From Opitutales bacterium (lineage in GTDB: Bacteria > Verrucomicrobiota > Verrucomicrobiia > Opitutales > UBA953): a stretch of DNA of 64,000 bases. The DNA lies in the NCBI GenBank assembly GCA_017440935.1, contig JAFSAO010000014.1, positions 62,001-126,000 of the forward strand. The letters are read 5' to 3'. A program made the position numbers and the translations under genes. This document shows positions 32,996-40,496 of this stretch, piece by piece; the stretch's first letter is position 1; each line of letters starts with the position of its first letter. The notes beneath the pieces were generated by a model that searched no databases, was not told the origin of the DNA, and worked only from the letters and a program-made list of their open reading frames with translations.

Positions 32996-33696
32996 AACTG
33001 GTTGTTTTCTTTTGAAATTAATAATTCCGGGCGACGCGCTTTCGTCTTAATGATCTGCTGTTCCCGCCGCCAACGCTGAATCTCAGCGTGATTCCCCGAA
33101 AGGAGAACGGGCGGAACGGACATCTCGCGAAAGACTTCCGGGCGCGTAAATTGCGGAAAGGACAACAGCTTGTCATTGAAGCTGTCACTCGTCAAGGAAT
33201 TTTCTTCACCTAAAACGCCGGGAATTTGCCGTGCCACACAATCAACGAGCACCGCTGCCGCAATCGTTCCGTTTGTGAGCACGTAGTCTCCGATAGAAAT
33301 TTCTCGCGTAACGAGCGCGTCGCGGATGCGTTGGTCGATGCCTTCGTAATGCCCGCTGAGCAAAATGAGGCGTTTTTCCGTGGCGAGTTCCCGCGCGATA
33401 TCATTGGTGAGCGGTTCTCCGTCCGGACAAAGGTAAATGACGGGCGTTCCCGCGTCTTCGGGGGCGTTCCCGCGCACGCTTTCCACCGCGTCAAAAACGG
33501 GTTGCGGAGTCATCAGCATTCCCGCGCCGCCGCCGAAAGGGCGGTCGTCCACGCGTTTGTGTTTGTCGGTGGACCAATCGCGAATGTTGTGCAAGCGGAT
33601 ATCGAGAATCCCGTTTTTCACGGCGCGTCCGAGGATGCTCTCGGCGAAAAATCCCGAGACCATTTCCGGAAAAAGCGTGAGGATGTCGATTTGCAC
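32992..33696 (-). CDS. trmD: tRNA (guanine-N1)-methyltransferase
   Basis: About 234 residues from a GTG at 33696 (QIDILTLFPEMVSGF), chosen because TrmD proteins begin here. The longer ATG frame from 33753 crosses a terminator-like hairpin. SAM-binding knot motifs are present: DDRPFGGGAGMLM, YLCPDGEPLT, LLSGHYEGIDQRI and SIGDYVLTNGT. It makes m1G37 in tRNAs, preventing frameshifts. The usual rimM is missing between rpsP and trmD. Confidence 0.95.
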   Translation of the reverse strand: MQIDILTLFPEMVSGFFAESILGRAVKNGILDIRLHNIRDWSTDKHKRVDDRPFGGGAGMLMTPQPVFDAVESVRGNAPEDAGTPVIYLCPDGEPLTNDIARELATEKRLILLSGHYEGIDQRIRDALVTREISIGDYVLTNGTIAAAVLVDCVARQIPGVLGEENSLTSDSFNDKLLSFPQFTRPEVFREMSVPPVLLSGNHAEIQRWRREQQIIKTKARRPELLISKENNQL

Positions 33697-33732
33697 GGCG
33701 ATTGTTGCGAATTTTTTTTGAAGAACAAAAAG

Positions 33733-33768
33733 AAAAACGGCGCTTCCTTGCACGGGAACGCCGTTTTT
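33733..33768 (-). terminator. Hairpin between rpsP and trmD
   Basis: AAAAACGGCG (33733-33742) pairs with CGCCGTTTTT (33759-33768); a CGGGAACG copy is in the loop and right arm. It can end or attenuate the rpsP transcript, uncoupling S16 from trmD-rplS. Confidence 0.75.
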
Positions 33769-33791
33769 TCGGGATATTCGCGAGGTGCGAA

Positions 33792-34058
33792 TTACGCCGC
33801 CGGAGCCGCAGCCGCTTCTTTGCGGGCGCGTTTAATCAGCGAGCGAGCCGTGTCGGACGGCTGAGCACCGCACTTGAGCCAGTAATCTGCGCGATCGAGA
33901 TCGAGCGTCAGGCCAACCGCCTTGCCTTTCGGCGAAGGATTGTAGGTGCCGAGGATTTCAACGAAACGTCCGTCGCGACGAGCCGTGTTTTCGCAAACGG
34001 CGATACGATAGATCGGAGCGTGGATTGAACCGTGGCGTTGCAGTCTGATACGAAGCAT
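33792..34058 (-). CDS. rpsP: 30S ribosomal protein S16
   Basis: 88 residues beginning MLRIRLQRHGSIHAPIYRIA with RFVEILGTYNPSPKGKAVGL and YWLKCGAQPSDTARSLI, all typical of bS16. It starts the rpsP-trmD-rplS group. There are no CGGGAACG copies in the gene. Confidence 0.97.
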   Translation of the reverse strand: MLRIRLQRHGSIHAPIYRIAVCENTARRDGRFVEILGTYNPSPKGKAVGLTLDLDRADYWLKCGAQPSDTARSLIKRARKEAAAAPAA

Positions 34059-34197
34059 TTTTGTCTGTCTTTGTTAAATTTGAAATTGGAATGACGCATT
34101 AAACTTTTTTGCTTCCGTGCTGTCAAGCGATAATTTGGAAAGCTCTTTTAAACACGTTCCCGCAAGTCCGACAATCAATCGTGAGACCTCAATTTTT

Positions 34198-35328
34198 TCA
34201 GGTGATTTCATACGTTCCGTCGGCTTTTCGGGTGACGATGCGGTCGAGTTCCAGCAAAAGCAACGTTGCGGAAACGAGGGGGAACGGAAGTCCGGTGTGT
34301 GCGGAAAGTGCGTCCGGCGAAAGGGCTTCGCCGCCGCGGAGCAATGAGAGAATTTTTTGCGCTTCGGCGGAAAGGTTGCCCGTTTCGGTGTGTGTGGCGG
34401 GCGCTTCCGTGTCGGGTTCTTCGAGCGCGAGCATCTGTTGCACGGGAGTTTCCGAAAGATCTTCGATGATATCTGCCGCGCAGGTTGCGAGCGTTGCGCC
34501 GTTGCGAATCAGTTTGTGGCAACCGCGCGAGCCGGATTGTTCCACGCGTCCGGGAAGCGCGAAAACCGTGCGTCCGCAGTCCGCCGCAAAGTTTGCGGTG
34601 ATGATGCTTCCGCCCGCGCAGTCGGATTCGACGACGAGCGTTCCCGCAGAAATCCCTGCGATAATGCGGTTGCGTTGCGGAAATGTTCGCTTGTCCGCTT
34701 TTTTCCCGAAAGGAAATTCGCTGACAACGGCACCGGAGCTGCGGGAGATTTTTTTGAAAAGTTCGAGGTTTTCCGGCGGATAAACAATGTCCAACCCGCA
34801 ACCGAGCACGCAAAGCGTGATTCCGGAGGCTTCGAGCACGCCTTCGTGAGCGGCGGTATCGATTCCGCGCGCGCCGCCGCAGACAACGCTCCAGCCTGCG
34901 CCCGCAAGTTCCCGCGCGATTTTTTTCGCGTTGGTCGTGCCATAAAGCGACGCTCTGCGTGTCCCGACGAGTGCGACGGTTTTCCGCGAGGAGAGTGCGT
35001 TCGCGTTCCCGCGCACATAAAGTCCGACGGGCGGATCCGGAATTTCTTTTAACAGCGGCGGGAACGCTTCGTCGAAAAACGGGATAAACGCCGCACCGTG
35101 GCGTTCGAGCGCGTTCTCTTCTTTTTCCAAATCAAAAATTTCCCGCCATGCGGAAATTTTTTCCGCGAGCGTTTTGCCGATTCCGGGAACGGAGAAAAGC
35201 CGTTTTTTCTCCGCAAAAAGAACGGCGACCAAATCTCCGTCAAAAGCGGAACTTAGTCGCCGACACGCTACGGGACCGACGCCGGGAAGTCCGTTGAGAA
35301 TCAATGCGGCTTGGTGTTGCGTCAGCAT
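34198..35328 (-). CDS. dprA: DNA-processing protein DprA
   Basis: 376 residues from ATG 35328. An N-terminal helix-hairpin-helix/SAM-like region (LNGLPGVGPVACRRL, about 12-26) is followed by a Rossmann domain (about 95-290) with VALVGTRRASLYG, SVVCGGARGIDTAAH, LGCGLDIVYPPEN and FPQRNRIIAG, and then a winged-helix domain (about 320-376). DprA protects incoming single strands and loads RecA in natural transformation, which matters given the uptake-sequence-like octamer. It follows the TPR protein gene by 40 bases. Confidence 0.94.
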   Translation of the reverse strand: MLTQHQAALILNGLPGVGPVACRRLSSAFDGDLVAVLFAEKKRLFSVPGIGKTLAEKISAWREIFDLEKEENALERHGAAFIPFFDEAFPPLLKEIPDPPVGLYVRGNANALSSRKTVALVGTRRASLYGTTNAKKIARELAGAGWSVVCGGARGIDTAAHEGVLEASGITLCVLGCGLDIVYPPENLELFKKISRSSGAVVSEFPFGKKADKRTFPQRNRIIAGISAGTLVVESDCAGGSIITANFAADCGRTVFALPGRVEQSGSRGCHKLIRNGATLATCAADIIEDLSETPVQQMLALEEPDTEAPATHTETGNLSAEAQKILSLLRGGEALSPDALSAHTGLPFPLVSATLLLLELDRIVTRKADGTYEIT

Positions 35329-35368
35329 ATTTCCCGTTCCCGTGCGTTGCGTCCGTTTTTTTTTTTCG

Positions 35369-37183
35369 TTATTGCGAAAGCGGCGCGACGAGGGCTCGCA
35401 GTTCCGCGCGTTCGGCGGGAGAAAGTGTGCACGCGTTGAGCGGCGCTCCCCAGCCTCCGTCGCTCGCCGTGGTTGTTCCTGCGCTATCAAGCCACGCAAG
35501 AACTTCGCGCCAGATTTTTGCTTCCGGACGACGCATTCCCGCGAGGGTGCGGATTTCTGCGGGAACGTTCAGGCGGGCGAGTGATTCCGGCGTTGCGAGT
35601 TGCAGCGAAAGCCAATCGGCGCGAATTTGCGAATGCCACGGGAATTTTTTCAGCGCGGCGGTGGCAACGCGGTTGGCGATATCGTCGCGTCCGATACGGC
35701 GAAAATGCCGAATGACGGCGAGCTGGTTTTCCGGACGGGCGGACGGATTTTCTAAAAATTGTCCCAACAAAAGTTCGCAGTGGGCGCGTAGCGGTTCGGC
35801 TTTTTCCGGGTCGGACTCCGCCTTGGCAGCTTCGGCGTAGGCGGAAGCAAGAACGGCGGAAATTACGCTTTGAAATTCTTCAAAAACTTTCGGGTCAGCG
35901 CTTGTGGCTTGGACGTAGGCGTCGATGGCGTCCGCCGGTCGGTTTGCGGCGACAAGCGATTCTACGGCGGCGGCGACAAAAAGCGGAGCTTCGAAATGAT
36001 GCGTGCGCGCGGTGTCCATGCAACGCAGAGCGAGTTCCGGCATGCCTTGCTCCGCTGCGAAATTGGCGAGCGCGACGAGAGCACTTTGCGACGTGGAGAA
36101 AAGTTCAAAAATCGCGGTGAGTTCGGCATCAAATTCTGCGGCTTTGCCGAGCTTTTTATAAGCGAAAAGGCGGCTCAGACGCGGAGCGAGCGTTGCCGGG
36201 TTTTCTTCGATTTGGCGGGATGCGACATCGAGCACGCCTTCAAAATTGTTCGATTCCGAGAAAAATCGGGAAAGTTGGTTGTAAATCAGTTCGCGCTTTT
36301 CCGCAGGGAATTGCGAAATACTGGAATCAAGGAGCGAAACGGCTTCGCTTCGCTTTCCGGAGGCGAAAAGGTTGCGAGCTTTGAGAATGCGGCCGTGGAC
36401 GGCATCGGCGTTCCCGTGTTGTTGGTCGTCGAGTCGTTCCCGCGCGATAATGTCGAGCGATTCGTCGTATTGTCCGCGATTGTAGAGTGCGAATGCGCCG
36501 GCGAGCGCGACGAGCTTTCGCGTTTTTGCGGGAACGTTCGGATTTTTTAAGATTTTCTTCGCCTGTTCGGACAGAACGTAGTCCTGCTGAAGCGAGAAAA
36601 GCATTTCGAAATATTTCGCGAAATAATCCGGCGTAACGTCCGCATCGAGGTCGATGAATTTCAACCCGGCGTGCATGAGTTTGAGCGCGGTCGGCGTGTC
36701 GCCGCCGTAAGCGTCGACGAGAGCGGCGAGAATCAGGCGTGCGCGCAGGTTGCGCGGATCCGCTTTTGTCGCGATTTGTGCGGAATTGAGCGCGGTTTTG
36801 TAGTTTTTGTTTTTGCGGGCTTCGTCGGCGATGTCCGTAAAGCGCGAAGAAATTTTCTTAAAATGGCGAGCGCGGATTTCGGGGAATTTTTCCGGTTCGG
36901 CGGAAATTTCCGCGAGGGAAAGGCGCACGGAGGTGCGCAGCTTGTCGTCGGTGATAATGTCCGTTTTGCTCAACAGGCGTTTTGCTGTTTGGGCGACATC
37001 GCGCGGATTTTTATAAAGCGTGAGATCGGCGAGCGTAATAAGATTGAGCAATTCGCCGTTGGCAGAGGTTTGGTTCTGCACGGAGGGAACGTTTTGTTGG
37101 GCGGACAGGTCCTGCCCGTAGGAATCGGGAGATGGAAATGAAAAAGTGCTCATCGCGGCAAGGGCAAAAACGATTTTTCTCAC
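35369..37183 (-). CDS. Exported tetratricopeptide-repeat protein
   Basis: About 604 residues from a GTG at 37183, chosen because a signal peptide (RKIVFALAAMSTFSFPSPDS) follows it directly. The rest is almost wholly helical, with TPR-like pairs such as YKTALNSAQIATKADPRNLR, ALYNRGQYDESLDI and ILKARNLFASGKRSEAVSLL. TPR arrays are protein-binding scaffolds; the partner is unknown. It is upstream of dprA on the same strand and probably co-transcribed. Confidence 0.75.
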   Translation of the reverse strand: MRKIVFALAAMSTFSFPSPDSYGQDLSAQQNVPSVQNQTSANGELLNLITLADLTLYKNPRDVAQTAKRLLSKTDIITDDKLRTSVRLSLAEISAEPEKFPEIRARHFKKISSRFTDIADEARKNKNYKTALNSAQIATKADPRNLRARLILAALVDAYGGDTPTALKLMHAGLKFIDLDADVTPDYFAKYFEMLFSLQQDYVLSEQAKKILKNPNVPAKTRKLVALAGAFALYNRGQYDESLDIIARERLDDQQHGNADAVHGRILKARNLFASGKRSEAVSLLDSSISQFPAEKRELIYNQLSRFFSESNNFEGVLDVASRQIEENPATLAPRLSRLFAYKKLGKAAEFDAELTAIFELFSTSQSALVALANFAAEQGMPELALRCMDTARTHHFEAPLFVAAAVESLVAANRPADAIDAYVQATSADPKVFEEFQSVISAVLASAYAEAAKAESDPEKAEPLRAHCELLLGQFLENPSARPENQLAVIRHFRRIGRDDIANRVATAALKKFPWHSQIRADWLSLQLATPESLARLNVPAEIRTLAGMRRPEAKIWREVLAWLDSAGTTTASDGGWGAPLNACTLSPAERAELRALVAPLSQ

Positions 37184-37362
37184 GGGAACGATAAAACAAG
37201 CTCCGTGCTTTGCCCGCAATCGGAAATTTTTGTCGGGTGGGGGCGGAATTTCGGTATTTGTGCGGGCAGTGCAAAACCGCATTTGAAAATTTGTCCTTTA
37301 CAGCGTTCCCGCGACGCGAGATAATCGCCTCTCATTTTTCAAAACAACATCCATTCACAATC

Positions 37363-37461
37363 ATGGGCAATCTCAAGAAAAAACGTCGTCTTAAGATGAA
37401 CAAGCACAAACGCCGGAAACGCTCCAAGGCGAACCGCCACAAGAAGCGTATCTGGGGCTAA
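37363..37461 (+). CDS. AURKAIP1/COX24 (mS38-like) small ribosomal protein
   Basis: Only 32 residues: [20 protein letters not shown] and then [12 protein letters not shown]. More than half are Lys or Arg. The K[15 protein letters not shown] pattern is that of the COX24/AURKAIP1 domain known from mitochondrial small subunits and small proteins in Bacteroidota and PVC bacteria. It is probably a ribosome-bound peptide near the decoding site. There is no Shine-Dalgarno; the leader is A/C-rich (AAAACAACATCCATTCAC). A small hairpin AAACCGGA/TCCGGTTT follows the stop. Confidence 0.8.
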   Translation: MGNLKKKRRLKMNKHKRRKRSKANRHKKRIWG

Positions 37462-37583
37462 ACCGGAAATTCCGGTTTGCTCCTTTTTTCCGGCGATTCC
37501 GCGTGTTTTTTTTTTCGCGGCGCCGGAAGAAAAGGCGCTCCCTTTTCTTTACCCCCCACGGTTATTCGTGGGATTTTTGTTTT

Positions 37584-38234
37584 ATGAGTATCCTCAGCAG
37601 AGTTGTCGGAATGGTTTCCCGTGGTGCGGAAGCCGTTGCCTCGGCGCGCATTGCCGTGATGTCTCCGATGAACGATCGCTCCGGCGAGCACAGGATACTT
37701 TTCAAACTTTTTGAAAACGGGCTTCCCGCCTATCATCTGCGGCGTCCGCACTGGTCGGCATCGCGGTGCAGCTCTTGGATTGAGAGCGTTCCCGCGAAGT
37801 GGCGTTCCCGCATCGTTATTCACCAGTATCCGCATTTGGTTCGCAAATACAATTTGGGCGGATTTCACCAATCGGCGGATAGCGCGTTGCCGGGCGTTTC
37901 AGGTATCTCCGGAAAAATTTCCGCGCTGTGCGAGGATTTTTCAGACATTCAAAAAATCGGCAAGCATTGCCGTCGCGTGATGCTCGGACCGGTGTTTCCG
38001 CCGGAAAAATATGATGTTACGGTGCCGCGCCGCACGCTCGGCGAATACGCCGCGATTGCCGCATATTGGCGGAAGCAGGGCGGGAAGGCGGAAATTTTTG
38101 CCTTTGGCGGCGTGTCGGCGGAGAATATTCGGCGGTGTCGGGAAGCGGGTTTTGACGGGGTGGTCGTTGTCGGGGCGGTTTGGGATACTTCCGATCCCGT
38201 AAAAGCCTACAAACAACTTGTTCGCAAATGGTAA
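37584..38234 (+). CDS. Thiamine phosphate synthase / TenI-like protein
   Basis: 216 residues from ATG 37584. The fold elements match the ThiE/TenI (beta/alpha)8 family: AYHLRRPHWSASRC, RIVIHQYPHLVRKYNLGGFH, VMLGPVFPPEKYDV and FAFGGVSAENIRRCREAGFD. ThiE joins the pyrimidine and thiazole units of thiamine. Some phosphate-site residues differ from E. coli ThiE, and no other thi genes are near, so a TenI-like role is possible. It overlaps the GT9 gene by 7 bases. Confidence 0.7.
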   Translation: MSILSRVVGMVSRGAEAVASARIAVMSPMNDRSGEHRILFKLFENGLPAYHLRRPHWSASRCSSWIESVPAKWRSRIVIHQYPHLVRKYNLGGFHQSADSALPGVSGISGKISALCEDFSDIQKIGKHCRRVMLGPVFPPEKYDVTVPRRTLGEYAAIAAYWRKQGGKAEIFAFGGVSAENIRRCREAGFDGVVVVGAVWDTSDPVKAYKQLVRKW

Positions 38235-39292
38235 CGGCTGACAATTCCACATTTGCGGCGGACATTTCGCCGAATGTGCTCGTGCTCTCGCGCCCGGACG
38301 GTTTTGCCGATGTCGTGCTGGCATCGGCGGTGCTCGCTCCCGTGCGGAAAGCGCTGCCGGACGCGAAAATTTTCCTTTTGATTCGGGAAGAATTTTCCGG
38401 ACTTTTCTGCAACCACCCGGCGTTGGACGGCTTGATTTTTGTCAACGAGGACGAAGGGTTGCGCGCTCTCGCGAAAAAACTTAAATCCGTTGAGGCGGAC
38501 GCGCTGGCACACTTGGTGTATTCGGAATTTGTCGCCGACGCGGCAAAGCTCGCGAAGATCCGCAATGTTGCCGCGTTTGAAACCGATGCCGATGCGGATC
38601 GCGACGGCGGTGTTACGCTGGAAGTGATTCCGTCGGAGCGATCCGGAGAAACGCACGAAGCGTTTTCCAATTTTGAGGTGCTCGCGCCGTTCGGTGTTCC
38701 CGCAGAAGATAAGCCGCACTTGAACATTACGCCGAATCCGGACGAAAAAAGCGCCGCGACTGCGCGGCTCGCTCAATACGGTTTCGCGGGAACGGACTAC
38801 GCCGTTTTCAATCTCGATTGCAACGGGCAGGGGCATTTTGTCGATGCTGCCGTGTTTTCCAAAGCAGCGTGTTGGCTTCGCGAAAATGCGGAAATGCCGA
38901 TTGTTGTGCTCGGCGAAAAAAGCGAAGGTTCGACCGAGCGCTTTTTACGCTTTTGCCGAATGACGCACGGAGTCCCGATTCTCGATTTGCGCGGGCAAAC
39001 AACTCCGGCGGAAACCGCTTGGCTCCTTGCCGGCGCGCGTTTGTGTCTTTCCGGAGAAAACGCTTGCGCGTATCTCGCAGCGGCGATGAATTGTCCGCTT
39101 GTCGCGCTTTTTGTTGATTTTTCCAGCGGGCGCTGGTTCCCGCTCGGACATTTGACGACCAATGTTTTTACGGGAGCGCACCGCTTCTGTCTGGAGCCGG
39201 TTTCGTTTTACAATCACCGTGCGTCCCGCGCTTTCAGCGATGCCAAAATGGCATCGGCGCTCCAATTCGCATTGGCGCTGAAAGAATGTTAA
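38228..39292 (+). CDS. Glycosyltransferase family 9 (heptosyltransferase-like)
   Basis: About 354 residues from ATG 38228. VLVLSRPDGFADVVLASAVL near the start is the first motif of GT9 ADP-heptose:LPS heptosyltransferases (usually R-x-x-x-G-D-x-x-x). The second half has YAVFNLDCNGQGHFV, LGEKSEGSTERFL and CLSGENACAYLAAAMNCPLV. It probably adds heptose to lipopolysaccharide core on the cytoplasmic face of the inner membrane. It overlaps the ThiE-like gene and precedes a lipid phosphoesterase-like gene. Confidence 0.82.
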   Translation: MVTADNSTFAADISPNVLVLSRPDGFADVVLASAVLAPVRKALPDAKIFLLIREEFSGLFCNHPALDGLIFVNEDEGLRALAKKLKSVEADALAHLVYSEFVADAAKLAKIRNVAAFETDADADRDGGVTLEVIPSERSGETHEAFSNFEVLAPFGVPAEDKPHLNITPNPDEKSAATARLAQYGFAGTDYAVFNLDCNGQGHFVDAAVFSKAACWLRENAEMPIVVLGEKSEGSTERFLRFCRMTHGVPILDLRGQTTPAETAWLLAGARLCLSGENACAYLAAAMNCPLVALFVDFSSGRWFPLGHLTTNVFTGAHRFCLEPVSFYNHRASRAFSDAKMASALQFALALKEC

Positions 39293-39374
39293 ACGGCGTT
39301 CCCGCGCGCTGGGAATCCGTAGCTGTTTGATTTGCGGGTTGCCATCACACCGGATTGCGGTTTTTCTTCGACGC

Positions 39375-40256
39375 ATGACGTTTTCGGCAAAAAAACTTGC
39401 GGCGGTTTTCGGTGGCGGTGTTCTTTTTTTCGCCGCAGTTTTTGTTTGGGCTAGATTTGTCGAACCGGCGATGCTGACGGTGACGAAAATCGAAGCGCCG
39501 CTTTCCGTTTGGGCGGGAACGCAAAAGCGAATCCGCGCAGTCGCTCTTGCGGACTTGCATTTGGCAAATTCCGAAGCGGAGGAAAAGCGCTTGGCGCGCA
39601 TCGTCGAAAAAACTCTCACACAGGCTCCGGATGTCGTTTTTCTGCTTGGTGATTACGTCAAAGGAACGAAAAGAGCGAATATGATGAGCGCGGAAAAAAT
39701 CGCCGCCGGGCTGAAACCGCTTGCGGACCGCGTTCCCGTGTTCGCGTGTTACGGTAATCACGATGCGTTTTACGGGAATGTCGAACTCCGGAAAACGTTT
39801 GTGAGAAACGGCGTTCATCTTATCCGCAAAGGCGAACTGTTTTTCGCAGCAAAGCGCACCGGTGCCGAAATGCGTGTTGTGATGACGCTCGATCCCGATT
39901 CTTTCGGCGCTGTTCCTGAAATTTTCCCGGAAAAATATTCTGCTGCCGCGCCTGCGGGAACGCCGACTGTTGTGCTTTCGCATTCTCCCGATGTTTTTCC
40001 GTTGCTCGAATCTTTACCGTTTTCTCCCGATTTCGTGTTTTGCGGACACACGCACGGCGGGCAAATTTGTCTGCCGGGAGGCGTTGCGCTGACGACTTCG
40101 ACACGCGTCGTCGGAACCGATTTCGCCTACGGACTGAAAGCGATTCCCGGTGGCGGAAAAATGTTCGTCTCGCGCGGGCTCGGAACCAGTATTCTTCCTA
40201 TGCGGTTGTTTTGCCCGCCGGAAATTCTCGTCGTCGATTTCGTTCCCGCCTTTTGA
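39375..40256 (+). CDS. Membrane-anchored metallophosphoesterase (YkuE/LpxG-like)
   Basis: About 293 residues from ATG 39375. One N-terminal membrane helix (KLAAVFGGGVLFFAAVFVWA) is followed by a calcineurin-like domain with all metal motifs in order: ADLHL, LLGDYVKG, CYGNHDAFYG, LSHSPD and FCGHTHGGQI. In Chlamydia a relative (LpxG) hydrolyses UDP-diacylglucosamine in lipid A synthesis. I see no lpxH or lpxI here, so that role is plausible but unproven. It sits between an LPS-type transferase and slyX. Confidence 0.85.
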   Translation: MTFSAKKLAAVFGGGVLFFAAVFVWARFVEPAMLTVTKIEAPLSVWAGTQKRIRAVALADLHLANSEAEEKRLARIVEKTLTQAPDVVFLLGDYVKGTKRANMMSAEKIAAGLKPLADRVPVFACYGNHDAFYGNVELRKTFVRNGVHLIRKGELFFAAKRTGAEMRVVMTLDPDSFGAVPEIFPEKYSAAAPAGTPTVVLSHSPDVFPLLESLPFSPDFVFCGHTHGGQICLPGGVALTTSTRVVGTDFAYGLKAIPGGGKMFVSRGLGTSILPMRLFCPPEILVVDFVPAF

Positions 40257-40274
40257 GCGGGCGCGGATTGTAAT

Positions 40275-40490
40275 TTACCAATGCGGCGGTTTTTCGTTGG
40301 CGGGCGGGACGTTCCCGTCGCCGAGCGCTTCCGTTTTTTCCGCGAGCGAGCGCAAGGCGCGCGTCAGTTTATCAATTTCGCGGGAAAGCTCGAGAATCGT
40401 CCGGTTTTGTTTGGAGACGTAATCGTCGAGAAACGTGATTTTGATTTCGAGTTCCTTCAGACGGGCTTCGGCGGATTCGGCTTCGGTCAT
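40275..40490 (-). CDS. slyX: SlyX family protein
   Basis: 71 residues: LKELEIKITFLDDYVSKQNR, then a coiled coil, and the C-terminal PPHW that marks the SlyX family (P-P-H-Y/W). Function unknown. It sits at the end of the plus-strand group, convergent with the phosphoesterase and 6 bases downstream of the autotransporter gene. Confidence 0.88.
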   Translation of the reverse strand: MTEAESAEARLKELEIKITFLDDYVSKQNRTILELSREIDKLTRALRSLAEKTEALGDGNVPPANEKPPHW

Positions 40491-40496
40491 GATTTT

